Below are positions 34,716 to 43,096 of a stretch of DNA of 64,000 nt, in pieces. The stretch's first letter is position 1, and the number at the start of each line of letters is the position of its first letter. Below the pieces are notes generated by a model. It was not told the origin of the DNA, did not search any database, and was given only the letters and a program-made list of their open reading frames with translations. A program made the position numbers and the translations under genes. The stretch covers positions 1 through 64,000 of the forward strand of contig NZ_BAGA01000127.1 of NCBI RefSeq assembly GCF_000308595.1. Direction: 5' to 3'. This DNA is from Nocardia higoensis NBRC 100133 (lineage in GTDB: Bacteria; Actinomycetota; Actinomycetes; Mycobacteriales; Mycobacteriaceae).

Positions 34716-35020
34716 TGGCGAAGAAATCCAAGATCGCCCGCAACGAGCAACGCAGGCAGATCGTCGCCCGCTACGCGGCGCGCCGGGCGGAGCTGAAGGA
34801 ATTGCTCCGCCGCCCCACCACACCGGCGGCCGAGCGCGCGGCCGCGCGGGCCGCCCTGCAGCGGCTGCCACGCGATGCCAGTCCGGTAAGATTGCGCAAT
34901 CGGGACACCGCGGACGGACGTCCGCGCGGTCACCTCCGGAAGTTCGGCCTGTCCCGCGTGCGCGTGCGCGAGATGGCCCACCGCGGAGAACTTCCCGGTG
35001 TGCACAAATCGAGCTGGTAA
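34715..35020 (+). CDS. rpsN: 30S ribosomal protein S14, zinc-free long form
   Basis: This 101-residue S14 of the long type starts MAKKSKIARNEQRRQIV and ends LRKFGLSRVRVREMAHRGELPGVHKSSW. The CxxC-x(n)-CxxC zinc motif of the short form is absent. It overlaps rpmG by 1 nt. Order rpmB-rpmG-rpsN-rpsR matches the M. tuberculosis Rv2058c-Rv2055c group. Confidence 0.96.
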   Translation: MAKKSKIARNEQRRQIVARYAARRAELKELLRRPTTPAAERAAARAALQRLPRDASPVRLRNRDTADGRPRGHLRKFGLSRVRVREMAHRGELPGVHKSSW

Positions 35021-35050
35021 AACCACCGATACCGCAGAAGGAACCCTGAC

Positions 35051-35305
35051 ATGGCAGTCAAGCGAGCACCGTCGAAGAAGGTTCGCGCGGAGCAGGCCCG
35101 CCGCCCGAAGAAGAACCCGCTCATCGCCGCGGGCATCGAGACAGTGGACTACAAGGACGTGAATCTGTTGCGTACCTTCATCTCCGACCGCGGCAAGATC
35201 CGCAGCAGGCGCGTCACCGGCCTGACCCCGCAACAGCAGCGGCAGGTCGCGGTCGCGGTGAAGAACGCTCGCGAGATGGCGCTGCTGCCGTTCACCAGCC
35301 GCTGA
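35051..35305 (+). CDS. rpsR: 30S ribosomal protein S18, zinc-free paralogue
   Basis: This 84-residue S18 has the core IETVDYKDVNLLRTFISDRGKI and ITGLTP-like VTGLTPQQQRQVAVAVKNAREMALLPF. There is no Cys. It is the last gene of the Zur operon, 30 bp after rpsN, followed by a perfect 19-bp-arm palindrome that should stop transcription. Confidence 0.96.
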   Translation: MAVKRAPSKKVRAEQARRPKKNPLIAAGIETVDYKDVNLLRTFISDRGKIRSRRVTGLTPQQQRQVAVAVKNAREMALLPFTSR

Positions 35306-35321
35306 CACAAGCCCAAGGAAT

Positions 35322-35359
35322 CGAGGGCGGGCCCGATCGCGCGATCGGGCCCGCCCTCG
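35322..35359 (+). terminator. Terminator of the ribosomal-protein operon
   Basis: A perfect 38-bp palindrome has arms at 35322-35340 and 35341-35359, followed by TCGTATCTCCT. It starts 16 bp after the rpsR stop. Confidence 0.85.
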
Positions 35360-35526
35360 TCGTATCTCCTCTAACGTTGTCCTGACCAGGCTGTTTCCCG
35401 CGAACGCGGACGACGAAGAACAGAACTGTTCGAGTTTCGAATTGCCCGAAACAACGCGAACATTGGCGTTCGTCAAATTGCGAACTGATCAGTAGCTTCG
35501 GTTATGTCAATGCCGCATCAAAAAAC

Positions 35527-35540
35527 GTGACCTTCGTCAC
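35527..35540. promoter_or_regulatory. Candidate CRP-type site
   Basis: GTGA-CCTTCG-TCAC has the spacing of cAMP-receptor sites (GTGA-N6-TCAC) and lies about 115 bp upstream of the KASIII start. Confidence 0.4.
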
Positions 35541-35606
35541 TGCGCCCTGTTATGCACGTGTTATAGCCGTGTGATCTGATACCAGCACTTCGGCCCGGTG
35601 CTAGGT

Positions 35607-35627
35607 TGATTCACAAGTGATTCACTT
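35607..35627. promoter_or_regulatory. Candidate operator of the AvrD operon
   Basis: TGATTCAC occurs at 35607-35614 and 35618-35625, one helical turn apart. The second copy is part of the palindrome AAGTGA-T-TCACTT (35615-35627). It overlaps or follows a possible -10 (TAGGTT, 35602-35607), a position suited to a repressor. Confidence 0.45.
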
Positions 35628-35653
35628 CATAAACACGCAGGGGGGTGAGCTTT

Positions 35654-36685
35654 ATGACGACACTGCGAGAAAAGGCTACACGACGAGATATGACAGTCCA
35701 GCGAGCCGGAATGCTCATGATCGGATCGTATCGCCCTCACCGAATTATCTCCAATTCGGAGCTCGCCGATCGCCTGGGCGTGGACGAAGAATGGATTCGC
35801 ACCCGGACCGGAATCAGTGAACGTCGTTTCGCCGGCCCCGAGGAGACGGTGATATCGATGTCGGTGCACGCCGCCGACAGCGCACTGAGCGCCGCGGGCA
35901 TCTCCGCGCGCGAGATCGATGTCGTCCTGCTGGCCACCTCCACCCACATGAATCAGACCCCCGCCGCCGCGCCCATCATCGCCTCCGAACTCGGATGCGC
36001 AGGCCCGGCGGCGTTCGACATTTCGGCCGGCTGCTCCGGGCTGGCGCACGGTGTCGGGCAGGCCACCGCGCTGATCAACTCCGGCCAGGCGGGCAACGTG
36101 CTGGTCATCGGTGCCGAAAAGCTCAGCCACGTAGTCGATCCCGACGATCGTGGGGTGGCGCCGATCTTCGGTGACGGCGCGGGCGCGGTGCTGATCGGAC
36201 CGACCGAGAACGGCCACATCCGCAGAACCGTCTGGGGCAGCGACGGTTCGCATGCCCGGCTGATCCGCCAGGAACCGACCTGGGAGGCGCTGCGCGTCGC
36301 GCCAACCACCACCGCGACCCCGATGCTGCGCATGGAGGGCACCGAGGTATTCCGTTGGGCCACCGGCGCGGTGCCGCAGATCGTGGAACAGATCGCGATC
36401 GCGGGCGAGATCGGTCTCGACGAGGTCGAGGTCTTCATCCCGCACCAGGCCAACCTGCGGATCATCGACAGTGTGGTCCGCAAACTCGGCTGGCGCGACG
36501 AGTCGGTGGTGGTCGCCGACGATGTGCGTCACACCGGAAACACGTCCGCGGCGGCGCTGCCGCTGGCGATCGACGACCTGATTTCTTCGGGTCGAGCCAA
36601 ACCGGGTCAGCTCGCTCTCCAGGTTTCGTTCGGAGCGGGTCTGTCGTACGCGGGACAAGTTTTCGAGCTGCCTCGCGTCGCCTGA
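35654..36685 (+). CDS. 3-oxoacyl-ACP synthase III (KASIII, FabH-like)
   Basis: This 343-residue KASIII has catalytic Cys127 (DISAGCSGLAHG), His264 (FIPHQANLR) and Asn296 (RHTGNTSAAAL). The ATG at 35654 was chosen because AGGGGGGTG lies 6-14 nt before it; the GTG at 35645 overlaps that site. KASIII enzymes start fatty acid or polyketide chains from acyl-CoA, and some link acyl groups to other nucleophiles. As first gene of an operon with avrD-like, kinase and exporter genes, it most likely supplies a beta-ketoacyl group to the AvrD-like enzyme rather than serving housekeeping fatty acid synthesis. This is inference. Confidence 0.92.
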   Translation: MTTLREKATRRDMTVQRAGMLMIGSYRPHRIISNSELADRLGVDEEWIRTRTGISERRFAGPEETVISMSVHAADSALSAAGISAREIDVVLLATSTHMNQTPAAAPIIASELGCAGPAAFDISAGCSGLAHGVGQATALINSGQAGNVLVIGAEKLSHVVDPDDRGVAPIFGDGAGAVLIGPTENGHIRRTVWGSDGSHARLIRQEPTWEALRVAPTTTATPMLRMEGTEVFRWATGAVPQIVEQIAIAGEIGLDEVEVFIPHQANLRIIDSVVRKLGWRDESVVVADDVRHTGNTSAAALPLAIDDLISSGRAKPGQLALQVSFGAGLSYAGQVFELPRVA

Positions 36686-36720
36686 ATACCGGATTATTTC
36701 GCTGTTCAAAGGTTGTACGT

Positions 36721-37710
36721 ATGAGTGTTCACTTCTCCAGCTACGACGAACCCCTCGGGCCGCGTGCCACCCGATATTTCGGTGAGGGCTACCGGAAGGT
36801 CGGGCCGGAATTGTCCGCGTTGCGACTCGGAAATACCGCCCGGCCCGGCGCCCGCCATTCCGCAGTCGCCCGGCTGGAATATCCGGCGGCCTGGTCGACG
36901 AAAAAGCATCGGGAACTCGTTCCGCATGTCAGCAGCGTGGACACCGTCATGCTCGCCGCGACGCTCTGCGATGCCGCGGTCACCCGCGCCCGCGGGCTGA
37001 ACCCCGAACAGTCGGCACGCACCTGGGTCCGCCACGGTGCGGTCCGGGCGGGCGCCGCCCCGCACGAAGATCTCGAACACATCCCCGTCACGGCCGAGGT
37101 CACCGCACTGGCCGAGGACGGTGACAGCGCGGAGACCACCTTCAAGTTCCAGGTCGGTAATCTCGCGGGCACGCTCACCCTCGTCCACGAGCTCGGTGCG
37201 GGCAGCGGTCCCGAAGTCGAGGGCATCGAGCCCTTCGACAGCCTGGCCGAGATCTTCGGCCCCGCACCGCACTACTACCTCACCGGCGTCAAGGACCACA
37301 GCCTGACCGCGACCGAGCTGAGCGTCGACGCCGAGGCCAGCCGTGTCACCGGCAGGCAGACCGTGCGCCCGGGCGCCGAGAACGAATATGTCGGTGCGGA
37401 ATCGGCCTACTGGGACTCGGTGTCCCCGATCGACGCCATCGTCGGAGCCGCCCAGCTCTCGCAGATCCTGCTGTACCAGATGGATTCGCTGGACCGCACC
37501 AACAGCGACACCCTGTGGATGCGCAAGCTGGAGTTCTTCTCCGAGGCGCCGCCCCGGCCCTCGGCCGAGGAATTCGACGGCACCGTGGAAATCAAGCGGG
37601 CCTCGATCATCGATCGCGGCGGCCAGCGCTGGCGCAGCGCCGATCTGCTGATCAAGGAATTCCAAGGCGTGACCGGTTCGTGCCTGCTGGCTCATCGGCT
37701 CCCGGACTGA
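36721..37710 (+). CDS. AvrD-family protein (syringolide-synthase-like)
   Basis: This 329-residue protein matches AvrD of Pseudomonas syringae along its length by recalled motifs: LGPRATRYFGEGYRKV near the start, LEYPAAWSTKKHRELVPHVSSVD, the segment TWVRHGAVRAGAAPHEDL, and near residue 245 AAQLSQILLYQMDSLDRTNS followed by TLWMRKLEF. Two halves look like related hot-dog-type repeats, each with a VSSVD or VSPID motif. AvrD directs synthesis of syringolides, acyl glycosides that likely derive from a beta-keto acid and xylulose; GBL synthase AfsA does a similar condensation. It follows KASIII by 35 bp and precedes the first kinase by 7 bp. The product here is unknown. Confidence 0.85.
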   Translation: MSVHFSSYDEPLGPRATRYFGEGYRKVGPELSALRLGNTARPGARHSAVARLEYPAAWSTKKHRELVPHVSSVDTVMLAATLCDAAVTRARGLNPEQSARTWVRHGAVRAGAAPHEDLEHIPVTAEVTALAEDGDSAETTFKFQVGNLAGTLTLVHELGAGSGPEVEGIEPFDSLAEIFGPAPHYYLTGVKDHSLTATELSVDAEASRVTGRQTVRPGAENEYVGAESAYWDSVSPIDAIVGAAQLSQILLYQMDSLDRTNSDTLWMRKLEFFSEAPPRPSAEEFDGTVEIKRASIIDRGGQRWRSADLLIKEFQGVTGSCLLAHRLPD

Positions 37711-37717
37711 GCCGCCG

Positions 37718-38347
37718 ATGACCGACGACCTACCCACCGTCCGTATCGCCGTGACCGGCGCCCCAGGCACCGGTCGCACCACCGTGTGCACCGCGCTGGC
37801 ACTGGCCACCGGACTGGACTGCGCGACCGTCTCCGAGGATCTGATCGCCCCACGCACCGGCGGGCGCCTCGCGCCCACCGTGGAAGCGGCGGTTCGCGGC
37901 TTCGAATATCGCGTCGACGGCGAATCCCGCTTGCCGGGCAGTTTCGTCTCCGACGGTTCGGTGCTGCACGAATGGGCGTTGGCCGAAGCCGTCCGGCGCA
38001 CCACGCCGCGGCGGCACTGGCTGCTCGATCCGCTCGACCTGCCGTACCGGATCTTCGAAGAGCGCTTCCTGCTCGCGCACCATCGCATCGTCGCCCGGCG
38101 CGCGAACGCGACCTACGACGGATTCGTCCATCTCCGTGTTCCCGACGACGCGGACGCCAACGGTGACAATGCTCTCCGCGAACTCGTCGACCGCCTGTTG
38201 CTCGACACTTTGCAAGATTCCAATTTGCCGTATCTCGTAATCGGTGGTTCGCTCGAGCAGATTGTCACCCAGGTGGCCGGAATGTATGCGTTGCCGCAAC
38301 GCATTCCGGTCGGCGACGCGGTGTCGGCGGCTCTCGAAGCCGCCTGA
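37718..38347 (+). CDS. P-loop kinase-like protein 1 of the AvrD operon (AAA_28/NadR-type)
   Basis: This 209-residue protein has Walker A GAPGTGRTT (14-22) and SFVSDGSVLHEW (75-86), which is also present in the second kinase of this operon (42230-43018). This arrangement fits AAA_28/NadR kinase-like domains that phosphorylate small molecules. The Walker A lysine is replaced by Arg (GTGRTT), which is unusual and may lower ATP hydrolysis. It lies 7 bp after avrD and 36 bp before the exporter. A role in phosphorylating a sugar precursor or the AvrD product is possible but unproven. Confidence 0.78.
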   Translation: MTDDLPTVRIAVTGAPGTGRTTVCTALALATGLDCATVSEDLIAPRTGGRLAPTVEAAVRGFEYRVDGESRLPGSFVSDGSVLHEWALAEAVRRTTPRRHWLLDPLDLPYRIFEERFLLAHHRIVARRANATYDGFVHLRVPDDADANGDNALRELVDRLLLDTLQDSNLPYLVIGGSLEQIVTQVAGMYALPQRIPVGDAVSAALEAA

Positions 38348-38383
38348 CGCCGCGCCGCGGCGTCAACTTCGAAGGGAATCTTC

Positions 38384-41300
38384 ATGGCAACCGGTGCCGA
38401 GACCGGAACACAGCGGTCCCCGGGCGCGATCTGGACCCTCGTGGTCGTCGCGCTCGCGACCTTCATGCTGATGCTCGATCTGACGGTCGTGAATGTCGCG
38501 CTACCCGACATTCGCGCCGCATTCGGTTCCAGCTTCTCGTCACTGCAGTGGATTCTCGACGCCTATGCGCTCGGTCTGGCGGGCGTCCTGCTGGCGGCGG
38601 GCTCGCTGGCCGACCGGCTCGGGCGCAAGCGGGTTTTCGATGTCGGTCTGGTCGTATTCGTGCTGTCGTCGCTGGCCTGCGGTCTGGCGCCGAACGATCT
38701 GGTGCTGATCATCGCGCGGTTCGTGCAGGGCCTCGGCGGCGCGATTCTGTTCGCGGTCGGCCCGGCGCTGCTCGGACACGAATTCCGCGGCAAGGACCGG
38801 GGTATGGCGTTCGGCGTGTTCGGCGCCGTCACCGGTCTGGCGATCGCCTTCGGTCCGCTGATCGGCGGCGGCCTGACCGAATCCGCGGGCTGGCGCTGGA
38901 TCTTCCTCGTCAACGTGCCGCTCACGATCGCCGCGATCGTCATCGGCATGCTGAAGATGCGCGAATCCCGCAGCGAGACACCGCCACCGGTGGACTGGCC
39001 GGGTATGGCCACCTTCTCGGCCGGCCTGTTCCTGCTGGTGCTCGGCTTCATGCGCGGCGAGGCCGACGGCTGGACCAGCGTCACCGTGCTGGGCTGCTTC
39101 GGTCTGGCCGTGGTCCTGCTCGGAGTCTTCACCTGGTTGCAGTTCTCTCGACCGGACCAGGCGATGTTCGATCTCACGCTGTTCGGCAATCGCACCTTCA
39201 ACGGCCTGTCCGCGGTCACGGCGCTGTGCGCCATCACCGTGATGCCCGCGTTGTTCCTGCTCATCGCCTACGTCCAGAACATGCTCGGCCATTCGGCTTT
39301 CGCCAGTGGCCTGCGCTTCCTGCCACTGACACTGCTGCTGTTCGTCGCCGCGGCGCTGGCGGGCGCGCTGGTGACCAAGGTCAGGCCCGGCCTGCTCGTC
39401 GGCGCCTCGCAGTTGCTGATCGCGGCGGGCCTGGCGGCGGTGCTGCTGGTGGACTCGGAGTCGTCGTGGACCGCGCTCATCCCGGCGATGATCCTGATCG
39501 GCCTCGGCATGGGCGTGTTCAGCCCGCCGCGCGCCGCCTTCTCGATCGCGGTGACCACCCCCGACAAGTCCGGCATGGCCTCCGGCATCAACGAGACCTT
39601 CCAGCAGGCGGGCGTGGCGATCGGCATCGCCGCGGTCGGCGCCTTCTTCCAGAACCGGGTGTCCGGCGCGTTCACCGAAAGCGATGTGGCCCAAGGAGTC
39701 TTCGACGAGCAGGTGCACACCGCGGGCGACGCCGTCGCCGCGGCGGGCCCGTCGGCCGTGCTGGAAGGCCTGCCGGGTTCGGTGGCGGGCACGGTGCGCG
39801 CGGCCGCCGAGTCCGCCTTCGTCGACGGCCTGCACAGCACGATGCTGCTGGTCGCGGTGCTCGCCGCGATCTCCGGCGTCATCGCCCTGGCCACCATGCG
39901 CTGGTCGGACCTCGACGAGGCCGCCCTGGACAGTCCCGGCGTACCCGCCGACGACTCGGGTGACCCCGCGGCCGACACCGTCCCGGTGCCCGGCCGCCGC
40001 GCGACCGGCCGCACCAGCGCTCTGGCCGCCCAGCGCGCCGCCGAGATCATCGCCCAGGCCAAGGCCGACGCGCAGCGGGATGAGTCCGATCCCGCCACGC
40101 TCACGAAAGCCACTGCCGCTCCGGCCGGCAGCACGAGCCGGCGCCGGGCCACCGGGTCCGCCGGCGCGCAGCGGGCCGCAGGCGACCCCGCCCGGCCGGG
40201 CGCCACCACGACTCGCACGACCACCCCCGGATCGCGCGCAACCGGCGACAGGAAGTCCGGCACCTCCGGCGGCTCCACCGAGACCCGCCCGGGCACAGGC
40301 ACCCGCAAGCAGCGTCCGGCCGGTACCCCGAGCGCCGAAGGCCCCACCGACATCCTCGAGCGGCCCACACCACCGTCCGAGGCCGACGCCACCGGCCGTT
40401 CCGCGACCGCCGGACGCCCCACCGAGAGCACAACGCGCAAGCCCGCCACCTCGAGCCGATCGGCGCAGAAAGCCGCGGGCTCGGCCACTTCCACTCGATC
40501 CACCGGCGCCGACGGCGTCCCGAGCCCGGCCTCCACGTCCTCTCGCACCACCTCGAGCCGCTCCACCGAGGCGAATGGCGCCCCCACGTCGAGCCTCCCG
40601 GCCACGTCGGGATCTGCCACCGCATCCGGCTCCCCCACCGCGTCTGGCTCGCCGACCACATCCGGATCGACGGGCAAGTCCGACTCGCCGACCACATCCG
40701 GATCGACGGGCAAGTCCGATTCGCGCACGACATCCGGCTCGGCCGGCAAGTCCGACTCGCCCACGACATCCGGCTCGCCGACCACATCCGGCTCTGCCGA
40801 CAAGTCCGGCTCGTTGATCGATTCGGCCGAGCGCCCGGCCGGCGTCAGCGCGCTGTCCGGCACCCCGAAAGGATCCGGTACCGCCGCCGCGTCGGAGTTC
40901 GCCTCCGACTTCGGCACCGCCTCCCCGCAGCCGATCGACCCAGCCACGGCCACGCCCGGCGTGCTCGACGAAACGACCATCCGCCGGATCGCCGGCGGCT
41001 CGGATCGGCCGGCGGGCGGCAAGAAGTCCGCCGGGAAGCCGAAGCGCACCGAAACCGCGGGCAAACACCGCCTCACCGAGCCGGAGCCGCCGACCGGCAG
41101 GCCCGCGGGCAGGCATCGCCTCGGCACTGCGGCTTCCGACAGCACAGCTCCGCCCCGCTCCCGCCACTCGAGCACCAGCGGAGCAACCGGCACCGCCGGC
41201 TCCGGTACATCCGTCGGCGCGGCCGGGCATTCGGACACCGGCACCTCCGCGCGTACCTCGCCGAGCACGGCGGGCACGACCGCGCCCAGCGCGAGCGCCA

Positions 41301-42205
41301 CCACCCGCACCGGCCCCACCCCGAGCGCCACCACCGGCGCGGGTGCCCGCACGGCGACGGTCGCGGCCAGAGCCGTCATCACCGACGTCATCCCGCAACC
41401 CACCACGGAGCACACGGTCACCAAGCGGGCAGCATCGACGCGCGCCACCGCCCCCGACAAGGCCGACCGCCCGACGAGCCCCGCCACCCCGTCCCCCACG
41501 ACAACCGAGGACGAATCCGCGGCCGCTACGCCCTCCGCCACCGCGACGACGGTGAACCGCTCGACCGCTCCCGAACAGGCGCCCACCGAAACAACTGCAG
41601 CCTCGTCCACCGACACGACGGTGAACAGCTCGACCGCCCCGGAACAGGCCTCGGCCGAAGTGACCTCCACCATCGACACGACGGCGAGCACCTCGACCTC
41701 CCCCGAACAGGCACCCGCCGAAACGGCCGCGGCACAGTCCACGAACGAATCGGACACCGCCCAGCCCGCACCCCGTCGCTCGACCAGCAGGCAGCGGACG
41801 AGGACCACCGCTCGCACCGCGAAGCAGGCCGCAGGGCAGCAGGCCGAGCCGGGCAGCAACTCCCGTCCCGCGCGCGCGGCGGAACAGCCGAAGGCCGACG
41901 AGCAGCCCGCCGACGCGGCCGAGCAGCCCGCGAAGACCACCCGCAGGCCCGCGAAGAAGGCGACCTCGGGCGGCGCCACCCGGCGCACCGCGGCGAAGAA
42001 GGCCGCGACCCCAGCCGCCGAATCCGCCTCGTCGTCGACCCGCACACGCCAGGCGAAGGCCGGGGCGGAGGCGGCGAAGACCGGCGCCGCGGCGAAGCGG
42101 GCGACCCCGCGCACGGCCGCGTCGAAGGCGGCGGCCGCGAAGAAGGCGGCGAGCAAGCCGGCGGCGACCTCGGCGCCCGAAGCAGGCCCGGCGGCGGAGA
42201 ACTGA
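38384..42205 (+). CDS. MFS exporter (DHA2/EmrB type) with a very long low-complexity tail
   Basis: This 1273-residue protein starts with a 14-helix drug:H+ antiporter domain (about residues 10-508): LDLTVVNVALPDIRAAFG, motif A GSLADRLGRKRV and motif C GAVTGLAIAFGPLIGG are all present. After ATMRWSDLDEAA (about 505-515) come about 760 residues rich in Ser, Thr, Ala, Pro and Gly, with 12-residue repeats (SPTTSGSTGKSD type, 40648-40755), and a Lys/Ala-rich end (KKAATPAAE, AAAKKAASKPAA) like histone H1 or HU tails. No stop or frameshift separates the parts. EmrB-type proteins are normally about 500 residues. It is the probable exporter of the AvrD pathway product. Confidence 0.85.
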   Translation: MATGAETGTQRSPGAIWTLVVVALATFMLMLDLTVVNVALPDIRAAFGSSFSSLQWILDAYALGLAGVLLAAGSLADRLGRKRVFDVGLVVFVLSSLACGLAPNDLVLIIARFVQGLGGAILFAVGPALLGHEFRGKDRGMAFGVFGAVTGLAIAFGPLIGGGLTESAGWRWIFLVNVPLTIAAIVIGMLKMRESRSETPPPVDWPGMATFSAGLFLLVLGFMRGEADGWTSVTVLGCFGLAVVLLGVFTWLQFSRPDQAMFDLTLFGNRTFNGLSAVTALCAITVMPALFLLIAYVQNMLGHSAFASGLRFLPLTLLLFVAAALAGALVTKVRPGLLVGASQLLIAAGLAAVLLVDSESSWTALIPAMILIGLGMGVFSPPRAAFSIAVTTPDKSGMASGINETFQQAGVAIGIAAVGAFFQNRVSGAFTESDVAQGVFDEQVHTAGDAVAAAGPSAVLEGLPGSVAGTVRAAAESAFVDGLHSTMLLVAVLAAISGVIALATMRWSDLDEAALDSPGVPADDSGDPAADTVPVPGRRATGRTSALAAQRAAEIIAQAKADAQRDESDPATLTKATAAPAGSTSRRRATGSAGAQRAAGDPARPGATTTRTTTPGSRATGDRKSGTSGGSTETRPGTGTRKQRPAGTPSAEGPTDILERPTPPSEADATGRSATAGRPTESTTRKPATSSRSAQKAAGSATSTRSTGADGVPSPASTSSRTTSSRSTEANGAPTSSLPATSGSATASGSPTASGSPTTSGSTGKSDSPTTSGSTGKSDSRTTSGSAGKSDSPTTSGSPTTSGSADKSGSLIDSAERPAGVSALSGTPKGSGTAAASEFASDFGTASPQPIDPATATPGVLDETTIRRIAGGSDRPAGGKKSAGKPKRTETAGKHRLTEPEPPTGRPAGRHRLGTAASDSTAPPRSRHSSTSGATGTAGSGTSVGAAGHSDTGTSARTSPSTAGTTAPSASATTRTGPTPSATTGAGARTATVAARAVITDVIPQPTTEHTVTKRAASTRATAPDKADRPTSPATPSPTTTEDESAAATPSATATTVNRSTAPEQAPTETTAASSTDTTVNSSTAPEQASAEVTSTIDTTASTSTSPEQAPAETAAAQSTNESDTAQPAPRRSTSRQRTRTTARTAKQAAGQQAEPGSNSRPARAAEQPKADEQPADAAEQPAKTTRRPAKKATSGGATRRTAAKKAATPAAESASSSTRTRQAKAGAEAAKTGAAAKRATPRTAASKAAAAKKAASKPAATSAPEAGPAAEN
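40648..40806 (+). repeat. 36-bp tandem repeats inside the exporter tail
   Basis: Two near-identical 36-bp units (40648-40683, 40684-40719) are followed by diverged copies to about 40806. They encode a 12-residue Ser/Thr/Gly unit ending in GKSD. Unit number is likely to vary between strains. Confidence 0.75.
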
Positions 42206-42229
42206 GTTCGGACAAGGATCGGAGCGCAC

Positions 42230-43018
42230 ATGTACCTGGTCGGCGGACAGCGACGCGAGAGCATCAAACTCGCGATATCGGGCACCTACGGCACGGGCAA
42301 GTCCACCACCACCGAGGCGCTGTCGATCGCCACCGGCATCCCGCGCACGCACGCCATGACCGCGCGGGAACTGCTGATGGACATCGCTCCCGGCAAGACG
42401 CTCAACGAACTGAACTCCATCGAACTGTTGCAGCTGGGCATGCGCCGGTTCGAGGAGCGGGTGTACAACGAGTCCTGCGTGGAGTCGTTCGTCTCCGACG
42501 GTTCGGTGGTGCACGAGTGGGTGTACGGCACGGCCCGCCTGCAGGTCGGCATCAATCCCGGTGCTGGACTGCTCGTTCGGTCGATGAAGGCGATCACCGG
42601 CATCGGGCGTAAGGCGCCGCTACGCGACTACACCGACCTGTTCGGTCAGATCGTCAAGGAACGGGCGGCCGGGCTGTACGACGCCTATGTGCATCTGCCG
42701 GTGGAGTTCCCGCTGAAAGCCGATGGGCATCGGCCGGTTTCGGAGGAGTTCCGCAAGGTCTCCGACGAGACGCTGCTCGGGGTCATCCGTGATCTGGGCG
42801 TGCACTACGAGGTGGTCGGCGGCACGGTGGCCGAGCGGATCACCAAGATCATCGAGTTGTTCGGCCTCGACACCGTGATGCCGGTGGAGGAGGCGATCGC
42901 CGAAGCCCAACGGCGCGTGGACACCTCGATCAAGGTGATCCAGGAAGACGAGCGCTACAAGGAGGCCCAGCGCAAGAAGTCGATCGCGCGACGGGTGTCC
43001 TACGCGATGCGCTACTGA
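42230..43018 (+). CDS. P-loop kinase-like protein 2 of the AvrD operon (AAA_28/NadR-type)
   Basis: This 262-residue protein has Walker A GTYGTGKST (18-26) and SFVSDGSVVHEW (86-97), the same landmark as the first kinase, so the two are paralogues. Here the Walker lysine is intact. The C-terminal part is helical and basic (AQRKKSIARRVSYAMRY), suggesting membrane or nucleic-acid contact. It lies 24 bp after the exporter gene and is followed by a 16-bp-arm terminator, which marks the operon end. The substrate is unknown. Confidence 0.8.
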   Translation: MYLVGGQRRESIKLAISGTYGTGKSTTTEALSIATGIPRTHAMTARELLMDIAPGKTLNELNSIELLQLGMRRFEERVYNESCVESFVSDGSVVHEWVYGTARLQVGINPGAGLLVRSMKAITGIGRKAPLRDYTDLFGQIVKERAAGLYDAYVHLPVEFPLKADGHRPVSEEFRKVSDETLLGVIRDLGVHYEVVGGTVAERITKIIELFGLDTVMPVEEAIAEAQRRVDTSIKVIQEDERYKEAQRKKSIARRVSYAMRY

Positions 43019-43033
43019 CCGGCACGACGAAGG

Positions 43034-43068
43034 CGAAGGGCCTCCGGGAGATTCCCGGAGGCCCTTCG
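43034..43068. terminator. Bidirectional terminator after the AvrD operon
   Basis: 16-bp perfect arms (43034-43049 and 43053-43068) have a 3-nt loop. It lies 15 bp after the kinase stop and 28 bp before the convergent lectin-LysM stop. Confidence 0.9.
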
Positions 43069-43096
43069 TCTGTTCATGTTCACGCGTGCGCGCGGA

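Larger units (their letters stand above)
35360..35653. promoter_or_regulatory. Promoter region of the KASIII-AvrD operon
   Basis: This 294-bp gap is clearly AT-richer than its surroundings and holds no gene. It contains a CRP-like site (35527-35540), the sequence GTGCTAGGTTGATTC near 35599-35613 that may include a -10 element (TAGGTT), and an overlapping palindrome and direct repeat at 35607-35627. Confidence 0.5.

Noticed and set aside
38540..42514. 1324-codon frame antisense to the exporter
   Set aside because: It is a GC-skew shadow of the sense gene; its codons mirror the repeats and no family motif is present.
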